Positions 42,381 to 50,986 of a stretch of 64,000 nt of DNA are shown in pieces; within the stretch, counting starts at the first letter, position 1, and each line of letters opens with the position of its first letter. Made by a program: the position numbers and the translations under genes. The DNA is from CAVTWJ01 sp963849485 (GTDB lineage Bacteria > Oederibacteriota > Muellerivitia > Muellerivitales > Muellerivitaceae), in contig CAWKIF010000088.1 of the NCBI GenBank assembly GCA_963849485.1, positions 86,226 to 150,225 of the forward strand, given 5' to 3'. The notes under the pieces were generated by a model. The model was not told the origin of the DNA. It saw only the letters and a program-made list of their open reading frames with translations, and made no database searches.

Positions 42381-42776
42381 TTATTCCTGGATGAACTTCA
42401 TCCAAACTTCCCGGGTCCGGGGGCCGTCGAACTCGCAGAAGTAGATCCCCTGCCAAGTCCCCAGTTGAAGCTCCCCTTTTTCCACCAGGAAAACCTGCGA
42501 GGGTCCCGTCAAAACCGATTTGATATGGGCGTCGGCGTTGTCCTCGGAGTGGTTGAACTCAGGGGAGCGGGGAATGGATTTGCGCAAATGAAAAAGCAGG
42601 TCCCGTTTGACATCCGGATCGGCGTTTTCATTCACCGAGATGGCGGCCGTCGTATGGGGACAAAAAACCGCTACGATCCCTGATTTTTCCTTATATCTTG
42701 AAAGATATTTCTCCACCTGGCCGGAAATATCCAGGATTTCTTCCCGTTGATGGGTTTCGAGTTTTATTTTTTCCAT
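42381..42776 (-). CDS. YjbQ-family protein (UPF0047)
   Basis: A 131-residue member of the YjbQ/UPF0047 family: FCPHTTAAISVNENADPDVKRD and FLVEKGELQLGTWQGIYFCEFDGPR fit the conserved pocket residues. E. coli YjbQ has weak thiamine-phosphate synthase activity, and the true role of the family is unsettled. It is encoded opposite to its neighbours and stands alone. Confidence 0.88.
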   Translation of the reverse strand: MEKIKLETHQREEILDISGQVEKYLSRYKEKSGIVAVFCPHTTAAISVNENADPDVKRDLLFHLRKSIPRSPEFNHSEDNADAHIKSVLTGPSQVFLVEKGELQLGTWQGIYFCEFDGPRTREVWMKFIQE

Positions 42777-42901
42777 GAATCTATTATAAACACCAAGCCG
42801 CGAATTTCTCGAAGGCGCGAGTCGGATCAGCTTGAGGGCGAGGTCTTGCCTGTCCGGCTTTTTTTAGAGAAGATATCGGGACTTTTTCCTTGGAGGAAAC
42901 C

Positions 42902-43141
42902 ATGGGTTTGATCGCTGCTGTGATCGTTGGCATTTTTTCGGGTTGGTTGGCCGGAAAGATTTGGAAGGGAAAGGGTTTCGGGCTGATCGGGGACTTGGTG
43001 GTCGGGATCCTGGGCGGCATGTTGGGGAATTTCTTGTTTGGGTTGATCGGTTTGGCCGCCACCGGATTGATCGGCAATATTATTGCCGCCGTGGTGGGGG
43101 CTTTGGTCCTTTTGTGGGTTCTGCGTCAAATCAAAAAATAA
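42902..43141 (+). CDS. GlsB/YeaQ/YmgE-family small membrane protein
   Basis: A 79-residue hydrophobic protein with three membrane segments and a high Gly content (IVGIFSGWLAGKIWKGKGFG; VVGILGGMLGNFLFGLIGLA). The family (formerly transglycosylase-associated) is common and of unknown function, often induced under stress. ATG 42902 is chosen over TTG 42890 since GGAGG lies in between as the ribosome binding site. Confidence 0.85.
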   Translation: MGLIAAVIVGIFSGWLAGKIWKGKGFGLIGDLVVGILGGMLGNFLFGLIGLAATGLIGNIIAAVVGALVLLWVLRQIKK

Positions 43142-43389
43142 GATATAAGTTTGGTATTAAAGGGCTGATCTTGAGGTAGTCGCCTTCGGTACCCCTTTAT
43201 ATTGGGGTTTTAGGCCCCCCTTTCGCTTGCCACTTGCCATATCTCGCACAAAGGGAGCATCATGTTGTTCCCCAGGCAGTGGATTGGTCATCGGTTGGGT
43301 TGACTCCAAGATTTTCAAGGCTGAGGTTTCAATCTCGGTGAAGTTCCCTCCGTATTTCCCGCCTGCCTGGTTGGATGAGGAGCCTAACG

Positions 43390-43662
43390 ATGAAAACCTT
43401 CAAATATGCCGAAAGTATCTTTTGCGAATCCTGCCACGGTCACGTGAAGATGGTGGATTGCCGTGTGGCCCCCAAAAAGGCCAAGACCAAGCCCCAGGTC
43501 GAAATTGATTTCTGCTGTATCGAATGCGGCCAGCGGGGAACCGCCCAACGGGATGCTGAATTTTTGCATTTCAGCGAACGGGAATTCTGCCTTGCCAAGG
43601 GGCTGACCGTTCTCAAACCCAAAGCCAAGGGACAGGGTGTGCTTTTCACCGTAACTCGTTAA
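43390..43662 (+). CDS. Small Cys-rich protein, function unknown
   Basis: A 90-residue protein with Cys12, Cys15, Cys24, Cys42, Cys43 and Cys46, likely a zinc or metal site of the CxxC...CxxxC type, and a basic Lys-rich middle (APKKAKTKPQ). Start ATG 43390 follows GAGGAGCC. No recognised family. The context (membrane protein upstream, methyltransferase downstream) gives no hint. Confidence 0.5.
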   Translation: MKTFKYAESIFCESCHGHVKMVDCRVAPKKAKTKPQVEIDFCCIECGQRGTAQRDAEFLHFSEREFCLAKGLTVLKPKAKGQGVLFTVTR

Positions 43663-43772
43663 GTTTTTTCCAAACATTCATACCAACGCCAACCACTTAG
43701 GCATGAGCCTTGTCATAACCTGTCGCGGTCCATACTCTTAATATTAAAAGGTAACCCCATTTTCCGTTAAGG

Positions 43773-44525
43773 GTGTCCATGGACTGTTACGGGGACTCTT
43801 TCGCCTGTTTTTACGACCGTTATTTCTGCGGATATTCAGAACATTCAGCGCCCTATCTATTACATTTTGCCTTCAACTTGCTTCCTGAAAACCGGATGCC
43901 GAAAATTCTGGATTTAGGGTGTGGAACGGGTCATCTCGTTAAGAGGTTCCTGGAGGCGGGATACGACGTGACAGGTTTGGACCTTTCCCCGGCCATGCTG
44001 GCCTTGGCCAAAACGAAGTGCCTTCCGCATCTATATAGTGGAAAAGCTTCTTTTGTGAAAGCGGATCTCTCTCAATTCGATAATATTGGCCCTTTTGAGC
44101 TAGCCATTTCCACCTATAACGTCTTCAACCACTTGACGGAATCCCAGTTGAACGGGGCTTTCCATAGTTTGAGCAACTGTCTCTCGCCAGGGGGAATGTT
44201 CTTGTTCGATTACCAGACCCGCATGGGTTTAAGCGAATGGGTGGCCCAGGAAACCATCCCCCTCGGTCAGGATTCGTTAAAAACCGAAGGCCAGTTTGAT
44301 GAAAAGACCGGAAGCGCCTGGATGAGGGTGAAGGGAACCATGGAGGGCAGGCCCTTCGATGAGACGATCTTCAACTTTTCGGTGCCCCTGAAGAAATTAA
44401 GGAGTTTATTGGGAAAAGAGGGTTGGGATTTTCTGCGTGTGGCCCGGTTGGATCGGTTGAATGAGGAGTTGGATTATCCAGAAGAGCAAAAAAGGGTCGT
44501 ATTCCTGGCGCGTCGTAAGGTCTAA
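43773..44525 (+). CDS. SAM-dependent methyltransferase
   Basis: A 250-residue class I methyltransferase. The SAM loop is ILDLGCGTGHLVKRF near 46-60, then GYDVTGLDLSPAMLALA, KADLSQF and an acidic post-loop. The substrate is unknown. The first start is GTG 43773. ATG 43779 is equally possible. A 142-residue unknown protein follows closely. Confidence 0.85.
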   Translation: MSMDCYGDSFACFYDRYFCGYSEHSAPYLLHFAFNLLPENRMPKILDLGCGTGHLVKRFLEAGYDVTGLDLSPAMLALAKTKCLPHLYSGKASFVKADLSQFDNIGPFELAISTYNVFNHLTESQLNGAFHSLSNCLSPGGMFLFDYQTRMGLSEWVAQETIPLGQDSLKTEGQFDEKTGSAWMRVKGTMEGRPFDETIFNFSVPLKKLRSLLGKEGWDFLRVARLDRLNEELDYPEEQKRVVFLARRKV

Positions 44526-44571
44526 CCGCTGATAGAATGGGGGCGGTTGATCAAGAAGAGAAAGGTGAACC

Positions 44572-45000
44572 ATGAGAAAAGGTTGGATTGAGACCCCTAG
44601 CCATCCGAAAGACCCCATCCTGACCGATTACCGGGTTGTCGGAGCGCCGGAAGCCGCCTTGCTTTTGAAGGAACCGCAATATTCCAAGACCGCCTTTCAT
44701 GGTACTGACCTGATTCGAACCATTTCCCATCTGTTGAGAAGCCAGCCTGAGGATGTGACGGCGGGTAAACTGATTTACTGCAGCCAAGATCCCCTGCGCG
44801 AGGGAATGTTTATCGAAATCTCCCTTTTTCTCCAGGATTACCATTGCAAGCTCAAGTTTGTAGCCCAAACCCAAAAGGTGGATTTCAAACCAGAAATGAA
44901 GGAAATGGTTTTCAGCGTGGGGATGATTATTCTCGCCGTGAACCGGGGGGACCTGGAACTCTTTTCCCAAATCATCGCGAACCGTAAGAAGAGTGTCTGA
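44572..45000 (+). CDS. Hypothetical protein, possibly PilZ-like
   Basis: A 142-residue soluble protein. The central and C-terminal parts (TAGKLIYCSQDPLREGMFIEISLFLQDYHCKLKFVAQTQKVDF) suggest a beta-barrel like PilZ domains. The c-di-GMP-binding RxxxR and DxSxxG motifs are not evident, so the match is weak. Start ATG 44572 follows AGAAAGGTG. No further assignment. Confidence 0.45.
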   Translation: MRKGWIETPSHPKDPILTDYRVVGAPEAALLLKEPQYSKTAFHGTDLIRTISHLLRSQPEDVTAGKLIYCSQDPLREGMFIEISLFLQDYHCKLKFVAQTQKVDFKPEMKEMVFSVGMIILAVNRGDLELFSQIIANRKKSV

Positions 45001-45212
45001 GTAGCGGTTGTCCGAGAAGAGGATCCAAAATAACCTGCTGAAGGCAATCCCACCACCTAAGCTTTGTCACTTTATTTTTTCAAAATGATATTCACGCCTT
45101 TAAAAACAATTTTCATTTGGCAACGCTTTCAGAACAACCATTCCAATACCAGCTTGTTTGAATTCGGGTATTATCGTTGGGCCTTAGTTGGATCTCTATT
45201 AGGAGAAATGGA

Positions 45213-47333
45213 ATGAAACGCATTCTCGTGTTAATGGCGGCTCTGTTATTCCTCGTGCCAGTAGCTTTTGCGGGTGTGGTGGAAGATTGGACCGGGGTGC
45301 AGTCCGGATCGAACACCGGTACCTATATGGACAGCAACGGCTCCAAGATTGATTTCGCGGTGGATGCCGGCCCGAAGGCTGGGCAGAAGGCCCTTAAGCT
45401 GACTTCCAATCTGGCCTCTGGCGGATATTGCGGAATCTGGCACAATTTCATTGCGGATATGTCGAAAGCGGCAAATCTTACCTTCATGGCCAAATCCACC
45501 CTCCCAGGTACCATTCAGGTCGCCCTGAAGGATGCGTACAACGTCCAATATATCGCCACCGCGCAAGTCAAAGCCGATTGGGCGGAAGTCACTATTCCGC
45601 TTTCCAGTTTCCGTAAAGACCCCTATTACACCCCGCCGGATGCCATCACGGGCCACTTGATGGATTTGAGCAAGACTTCCGGTATGAACTTCGCCCCCCA
45701 GATGGTGGGAGCCGCGGTTCTGTTTTTTGGCCCGGTCGAGACCGACGGGACGGCCACCGCCTCCAGCGTTCCGGGCACGACCGGGGCCACGGCAGCCGCT
45801 TCTGAGGTAAAGGATCTTTTACTTACCGTTTCTCCCGATAAGGTCAACGGGCCCATCAGCCCCTACGTTTACGGGTTGAACCGACAGGACCCCACGGGCA
45901 TGAACGCGACCGTCCGCCGTTTGGGTGGCAACCGCATGACGGGTTACAACTGGACCAACAACTATTCCAGCGCAGGGACCGACTGGAAAAACTTTAGCGA
46001 CGATTGGCTGTGCGTTTCCGCCAAATACAACGATTGCGACCAGCCCGGCGCCTATTACCGCCACTTCGTGGAGGAAAACCAAAAGGCGGGGTTGGATTCG
46101 CTCGTGACGATCCAGATGGCGGGTTACGTGGCCGCCGACAAAAAGGGCGAGGTAAAGAAGGAAGAGACGGCCCCCAGCCCCCGCTGGGCCAAGTTGGAGT
46201 TCGAAAAGAAGGCGCCCTTCTCCCTGACGCCCAAACCGGACAGCCCGGTGGTTTACAGCGATGAGTTCGTCAACTACCTGGTTCAGACCTTCCAGCCCGC
46301 CTCGAAGGGCGGCATCAAATTTTACGACCTCGATAATGAGACGGCCCTTTGGTATACCAAGCACCCCTATCTCCACCCGAAACAGCTCACTTACCCCGAG
46401 ATTTTGGGCAAGACTATCCAACTCTCCCATGCCATCCTCAAGGTCGACCCCTCCGCCATGATTTTTGGACCGGTCGCTTACGGTTGGCAGGAGTTCGTCA
46501 GCCTCCAGGAATCGCCGGATTTCAAGGAAATGAACGCGACTTACGGATCCTACCTCGATTACTATCTGGCTAAGCTTCAGGAACAAGAAAAGAAGGACGG
46601 ACAAAGGCTATTGCATGTGTTGGACCTGCATTGGTACCCGGAAGCCCAGGGAGGAAACATCCGGGTCACCGAAGGCGACCACTCGCCCGATTCCATTGAC
46701 GCCCGGGTCCAGGCGCCCCGCAGCCTCTGGGATTCCACCTATATAGAGAAAAGCTGGATTACCCAATGGTCCACCCATAACCAGCCCATACGCCTGATCC
46801 CCTGGGTGCAAGAGAAGATCGCCAAGAATTATCCAGGCACCAAGCTTTCCTTCTCCGAATACGATTACGGCGCGGGAGACCATATTTCCGGTGGGATCGC
46901 CCAGGCAGACGTGCTGGGGATCTTTGGGAAATACGGCGTATATATGTCGAACTACTGGGGCGACCTGAACCCCTATAACCAGGCGGCTTTCAAGCTTTAC
47001 CGCAATTACGACGGTAAAAACGCCACCTTCGGGGGAACCTCCGTTTCGGCCGAGGCGGGGGATGTCTCCCTGGCTTCCATTTATGCCGCCACCGATGCGG
47101 CCCAGCCCGGCACCCTCTGGCTGGTGGTCTTGAACAAGAGCCAAAAGGCACGCCTCAAGGGACAGTTCAAACTCGAGGGAAAAAGATCTTATAAGAGCTA
47201 TGTGAGTTACGGATTCGACGGGAAATCGGCCGATATCCAGAAATTAAAAGAGGGGACGATTGATGGGGACCACTTTAGTTATTCACTGGCCCCCCTGTCG
47301 GCGACCCTTTTTGTTTGCAAAGGTGGCAACTAG
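45213..47333 (+). CDS. GH44 family glycoside hydrolase (endoglucanase/xyloglucanase) with N-terminal carbohydrate-binding-like domain
   Basis: The 706-residue protein begins with a signal peptide (RILVLMAALLFLVPVAFA), then a jelly-roll carbohydrate-binding-like domain (about 20-190), then a GH44 catalytic domain. That domain has RRLGGNRMTGYNWTNNYSSAG near 229-249. The general acid Glu376 sits in FYDLDNET and the nucleophile Glu549 in SFSEYDYGAG. A small beta-sandwich closes the chain. GH44 enzymes cut internal beta-1,4 links in cellulose, xyloglucan or mannan. A secreted polysaccharide degrader fits an anaerobe that ferments plant or algal material. The start ATG follows AGGAGAAATGG. Confidence 0.9.
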   Translation: MKRILVLMAALLFLVPVAFAGVVEDWTGVQSGSNTGTYMDSNGSKIDFAVDAGPKAGQKALKLTSNLASGGYCGIWHNFIADMSKAANLTFMAKSTLPGTIQVALKDAYNVQYIATAQVKADWAEVTIPLSSFRKDPYYTPPDAITGHLMDLSKTSGMNFAPQMVGAAVLFFGPVETDGTATASSVPGTTGATAAASEVKDLLLTVSPDKVNGPISPYVYGLNRQDPTGMNATVRRLGGNRMTGYNWTNNYSSAGTDWKNFSDDWLCVSAKYNDCDQPGAYYRHFVEENQKAGLDSLVTIQMAGYVAADKKGEVKKEETAPSPRWAKLEFEKKAPFSLTPKPDSPVVYSDEFVNYLVQTFQPASKGGIKFYDLDNETALWYTKHPYLHPKQLTYPEILGKTIQLSHAILKVDPSAMIFGPVAYGWQEFVSLQESPDFKEMNATYGSYLDYYLAKLQEQEKKDGQRLLHVLDLHWYPEAQGGNIRVTEGDHSPDSIDARVQAPRSLWDSTYIEKSWITQWSTHNQPIRLIPWVQEKIAKNYPGTKLSFSEYDYGAGDHISGGIAQADVLGIFGKYGVYMSNYWGDLNPYNQAAFKLYRNYDGKNATFGGTSVSAEAGDVSLASIYAATDAAQPGTLWLVVLNKSQKARLKGQFKLEGKRSYKSYVSYGFDGKSADIQKLKEGTIDGDHFSYSLAPLSATLFVCKGGN

Positions 47334-47339
47334 ATTTAG

Positions 47340-47452
47340 AGGGGCTGAACCCTCTCCCCTTGAGTGAGAGGGCAGGGTGAGGGGTGCTTTACTATAAGAC
47401 TTTCCTCCTCATCCCATCCTTCTCCCTTCAGGGGAGAAGGTGAATTTTAAAT
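47340..47452. repeat. CCCTCTCCC/CTCACCCTGCCC-type intergenic repeat
   Basis: Two related purine/pyrimidine blocks lie between the GH44 gene and the SDR: CCCTCTCCCCTTGAGTGAGAGGGCAGGGTGAGGGG and CCTCATCCCATCCTTCTCCC with an opposing GGGGAGAAGG. Such C-rich/G-rich repeats are known in many bacteria. Confidence 0.55.
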
Positions 47453-47470
47453 AAAAAAGAGGCAATCAAA

Positions 47471-48172
47471 ATGGCAATCGACATCAAGGGGAAATGGGTT
47501 TTATTGACCGGCGCCAGCCGGGGTGTGGGGGTTCGGGTCGCCAAGGCCCTGGCCGACAAGGGCTGCAAAATGATTTTGCAAAGCCGAAACCTGGATGGCA
47601 CCAAGAAATTGGTGGAGGAGCTGAAGGCCAAGGGCGTGGAAGCCCACCCGGTGGCGGCGGAGTTATCCGACCTCAAACAAGTGGAGCACTTGATCGCCGA
47701 GGCCAAGCGCATTTCCGGCGACCATATCGACATCCTCTACAACAACGCGGCTGTTATGACCAAATACCACGAGGATAAGTATGGCGGCACCGCCGAGGAA
47801 TATACCTTGAGCTTTTTGGTGAACTCGACCGTGCCATCCATCATCTGCAACGCCTTCATCCCCAAGATGGTCGAGAGGAAATGGGGCCGGGTGGTGAATG
47901 TGACTTCCGGCATCGCCGACCAACCCCAATTGATGCCCTATAGCTGTTCCAAGGCCGCCCTGGACCGTTACGTGCGCGACCTGGTCACGAACCTGGCCGG
48001 TACCGGGGTGCTGATCAATCTCATGGACCCGGGATGGCTGAGGACCGATCTGGGCGGCTCCCAAGCCCCGAATGATCCGGACAAGGTCTTGCCCGGCGCC
48101 CTCGTGCCTGTGCTGTTGGAAGAAAAAGAGGGAAGCGGCAAGCTTTACCACGCCATGGACTTCGCCAAGTAA
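47471..48172 (+). CDS. Short-chain dehydrogenase/reductase
   Basis: A 233-residue classical SDR: cofactor motif TGASRGVGVRVAKAL (12-26), LYNNAA, and the catalytic Ser-...-YSCSK (Tyr and Lys spaced by three). The substrate is unknown. The start ATG follows AAAGAGGCAATCAAA. Confidence 0.9.
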   Translation: MAIDIKGKWVLLTGASRGVGVRVAKALADKGCKMILQSRNLDGTKKLVEELKAKGVEAHPVAAELSDLKQVEHLIAEAKRISGDHIDILYNNAAVMTKYHEDKYGGTAEEYTLSFLVNSTVPSIICNAFIPKMVERKWGRVVNVTSGIADQPQLMPYSCSKAALDRYVRDLVTNLAGTGVLINLMDPGWLRTDLGGSQAPNDPDKVLPGALVPVLLEEKEGSGKLYHAMDFAK

Positions 48173-48245
48173 TTTTCTAAAATTACAATGCGAGGCTTGC
48201 TTTCTTGGGGCATGAAATCCTAGTTTCATCCCCAAGGAGAGTCAC

Positions 48246-48884
48246 ATGCCCCAAACCATCGATGTTTATTCCGATGTGATTTGCCCCTGGTGCTATCTGG
48301 GGAAAAAGCGGCTCGAAACCGCCCTGGCCGAATGGGAAGGCGGACCCGTTGAGGTTCGCTTTCAGCCCTATGAACTCAACCCCGCCACGCCCGTGGAGGG
48401 CGTCGAACATCATGCCTACTTGGCCTCCAAATTTGGCGATCCCAAGGCTTTGGAAGCGGCCCATGAGCGCTTGGCGATTCTAGGAAATGAAGTGGGTATT
48501 GAATACCGCTTTGACCTGATCGGCAAAATCCCCAATACCTTTCAGGCCCACCGGGTGCTTTGGCTGGCTGAAAAAGAAGGTAAAGCTAAATTATTACACG
48601 ACGCCTTTTTCAGAGCCTATTTCACCGAAGGGAAAGATTTAACCCAAAGTGAAATTCTTGTCGAATTAGCTGTCTCGGTTGGGTTGGATAAAATTAAAGT
48701 GGAATGCTTTTTGAATACCAATGAAGGTGAGAAGGAAGTCAGGGAATCGGAAGAAAAGGCCTTTGATCTAGGGGTATCGGGAGTTCCCTTCTTTGTTTTT
48801 AATAATAAGTTCGCCGTGTCGGGGGCCCAGCCGGTTTCGGCCTTTAAACAGGCCCTGGACCATATGGGTAAAGAAAAAACCTAA
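48246..48884 (+). CDS. FrnE-type DsbA-family oxidoreductase
   Basis: A 212-residue thioredoxin-fold protein. The active site VICPWCYLGKKRLE has Cys13 and Cys16, and the helical insert and the late GVSGVPFFVFNNKFAVSGAQ fit FrnE/2-hydroxychromene-isomerase-like proteins. FrnE members act as cytoplasmic disulfide oxidoreductases. It has no signal peptide. Start ATG follows AAGGAGAGTCAC. Confidence 0.9.
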   Translation: MPQTIDVYSDVICPWCYLGKKRLETALAEWEGGPVEVRFQPYELNPATPVEGVEHHAYLASKFGDPKALEAAHERLAILGNEVGIEYRFDLIGKIPNTFQAHRVLWLAEKEGKAKLLHDAFFRAYFTEGKDLTQSEILVELAVSVGLDKIKVECFLNTNEGEKEVRESEEKAFDLGVSGVPFFVFNNKFAVSGAQPVSAFKQALDHMGKEKT

Positions 48885-48888
48885 ATAT

Positions 48889-48920
48889 TTCACCGCCAAG
48901 ACGCTAAGACGCCAAGAAAA
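48889..48920 (+). repeat. CACCGCCAAGACGCTAAG repeat arm
   Basis: TTTCACCGCCAAGACGCTAAG followed by ACGCCAAG. A single arm located directly before MITE copy C. Confidence 0.65.
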
Positions 48921-48957
48921 TCTTTTTTGATCATGACTAAATGTGTATGAAATTATT

Positions 48958-49101
48958 AACAGGATGCTGAAAAAGTCCTTATAACGGACATTTTCCTATT
49001 TTACGAACGAGCCACAAATCATAAAATCCATATATTTAGTGGCTCGTTCAATCCCATGGCTGTCGACAGGGTGCTGAAAAATACTTTTTCAGCACCCTGT
49101 T
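48958..49101 (-). repeat. MITE-like palindromic element, copy C (inverted)
   Basis: The ends AACAGGATGCTGAAAAAGT (left) and ACTTTTTCAGCACCCTGTT (right) form near-perfect terminal inverted repeats. The central ACGAGCCAC...GTGGCTCGT stem and the ATGGCTGTCGACAG block match copies A and B on the opposite strand. Length 144 bp. TTAA occurs at both outer ends, consistent with a short target duplication. Confidence 0.8.
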
Positions 49102-49111
49102 AAAGACGCCA

Positions 49112-49732
49112 TTAAACATAACCACTGTGCACCCGGGGGCCAGCCGGTTGGGTTTCGATAATTTCCGCTTCTTTTTCCGCCAAATATTTCCAACGTGCGG
49201 AGACTTTCTCCTCTGCTAAGACCGATCCCGCCATCCCAATAAAAATTTGATAGTGGCCCTTTTCGCTTTTCACTAAAGACCCGAAAAACCGGGCCAGTTC
49301 ACCGTCCGGCGCGGCCTCGGCCAGCCTTTCGAAACGCTCGCAGGACCGGGCTTCGATCAGGGCCGAAATCAGCAGGCGATCCGCCAATTCATCCGAGCCC
49401 TTACCCTTGCGCACCCATTGTTGGAGGGCCAGGGCATAAGGGTTGCGGTGGGTTTTGGGCAGTTTTCCACCCCTCTTTTCCAGGAGCCGCAGGACCAGCC
49501 CCAAATGCTGGGTCTCGTCCTTGGCGATGGCGGCGACGGAGGAAAGTCAATCGCCGGGCGCTTCCTGGGAAGGCCAAAGGTTCAGGAATTCCAAGGCGTT
49601 GTTGGCCGCCTTCTTTTCCAGGTAAGCCTGATCGGCCAGGAGGGCATTGGGGTCCGCCAACGCCAGGGGCGCCCAGACCGGGGGCGTCAGGCGTCTCAAG
49701 GGATATTGAGATGGATCGAACAAATTAAACAC
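49112..49732 (-). pseudogene. miaE: tRNA-(ms2io6A37)-hydroxylase with an in-frame TGA
   Basis: MiaE is a nonheme diiron hydroxylase that modifies the 2-methylthio-N6-isopentenyl group on tRNA. From about 49732 the frame reads LTPPVWAPLALADPNALLADQAYLEKKAA, then at 49549-49547 a TGA in place of a residue that is often Trp in relatives (GD-W). It then continues in the same frame with LSSVAAIAKDETQHLGLVLRLLEKRGG, SALIEARSCERF and a C-terminal diiron helix. The product is about 205 residues if read through. Both halves are conserved, so the gene was functional recently. TGA is used as a normal stop elsewhere. The start (GTG 49732 or TTG 49723) is uncertain. Confidence 0.8.
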
Positions 49733-49747
49733 CTTCAAGACTAAGAT

Positions 49748-49844
49748 TTTCACCACCAAGGCACCAAGACACCAAGTAAAACTTTGGTTTTTAAACCCAA
49801 ATCTATGAATTTTACTTTCTTGGTGACTTGGTGTCTTGGTGGTT
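49748..49844. repeat. CACCACCAAGGCACCAAG inverted repeat upstream of miaE
   Basis: The left arm TTTTCACCACCAAGGCACCAAG (49747 on) and the right arm CTTGGTGACTTGGTGTCTTGG (49819 on, ending TGGTTAG) enclose ~55 bp between miaE and the divergent yihY. Confidence 0.75.
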
Positions 49845-49958
49845 AGATTGGGTTTATTCGATGTTCTTAATGTACTTGTTATAAACCGGAAGCGGCCTTC
49901 ATCGTATAAAATACACCGCCGGTTCAGTTGAAAATATTTTGGGAAAGGGCCGGGAAGC

Positions 49959-50915
49959 TTGAACACGAACTACCGTGGGAAAACCCAGCTGAAAGAAGAA
50001 AAACCCTCCTTCGCGGACTATCAAATCCGACTCCTGGTTTCGGCGGTCAAGAAAGCACTCACAGTCAATAAACACCGGCCCCAAGGGCATAAACGTCTTT
50101 ACGCCAGTTCCATGGCCTACAAGACGATACTGGGATTGGTCCCCGCCTTGGCCATCGCCATGGCGATCCTTTCCGGTCCCTCTTTCGTCGAAAAGAGGCA
50201 GGCGATACTCGATAAGATCGTGGACATCATCTATCCCGTGGACAACCTGGACAATGATCCTACCCTGGACAACCAGCAAAAGGCCAACATGCAGTCGCTG
50301 AATCAGGCGGGGAAGCAGGAAATCATGAATTCCATGAACAAGTTTGCCAGCCACGCGCGGGGCGTGGGGTTCATTGGGTTGGGTTCCTTCGCGGTGGTCG
50401 TATTTCTCCTGCTCAGGGACGTTGAAAACTCCTTTAACTACCTTTGGGGAATACCCAAGGGCCGGAAGATCGGAGTCCAGGCATTTAGGCATTTGGGGTT
50501 CCTGGTAGCCGCCCCCATCCTTGCCGTCATTTGGCTTTCCTTTAAGAACTGGATCCGAGGCTGGTCGATCCTCCGGCCCATCCTAGGTATTTACCTGGTC
50601 CCAGTCATGACGCCCTTCCTGGCCCTCTGGCTGGGCTGTACCTTGATGTACGCCCTGGTACCCAATACCAAGGTGCACCTCAAGGGAGCTGTTTGGGCGG
50701 GGCTTTTGGCCTCTATCGTGCTGGAGGTCGCGAGGGATGGAATGAATTATTACACGGTTCATGTCCTGCAACATTCGCACGTTTACGGAGCGCTTTGGGT
50801 ATTCCCGGTCATCCTCATTTGGTTTTATATTTCATGGACCATCATTCTCTTCGGCGCGGAGGTGGCCTTTTACCTCCAAGACCCAACGGGTGACGCTATG
50901 GAGGGCAGGCGCTGA
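49959..50915 (+). CDS. YihY/virulence-factor-BrkB family inner-membrane protein
   Basis: The 318-residue protein has 6 membrane segments in the second part (AYKTILGLVPALAIAMAIL, VGFIGLGSFAVVVFLLLRDV, HLGFLVAAPILAVIW, LGIYLVPVMTPFLALWLGC, AVWAGLLASIVLEVA, LWVFPVILIWFYISWTII). This is the pattern of YihY/BrkB (formerly RNase BN). The function is unknown. A 50-residue soluble N-terminal part precedes. The start is TTG 49959. Confidence 0.85.
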   Translation: MNTNYRGKTQLKEEKPSFADYQIRLLVSAVKKALTVNKHRPQGHKRLYASSMAYKTILGLVPALAIAMAILSGPSFVEKRQAILDKIVDIIYPVDNLDNDPTLDNQQKANMQSLNQAGKQEIMNSMNKFASHARGVGFIGLGSFAVVVFLLLRDVENSFNYLWGIPKGRKIGVQAFRHLGFLVAAPILAVIWLSFKNWIRGWSILRPILGIYLVPVMTPFLALWLGCTLMYALVPNTKVHLKGAVWAGLLASIVLEVARDGMNYYTVHVLQHSHVYGALWVFPVILIWFYISWTIILFGAEVAFYLQDPTGDAMEGRR

Positions 50916-50986
50916 AGATTTGCCGGGAAAGTTACCCTCGGTAAGAAGGTTTGGCGGCGACCAGGGTCGTGATATCCTTGCTCCCC

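Noticed and set aside
49112..49732. Reassigned UGA code (UGA read as Trp or Gly)
   Set aside because: TGA ends many intact genes in the window, for example rodA, murI-side genes and the SDRs, at the expected family lengths.
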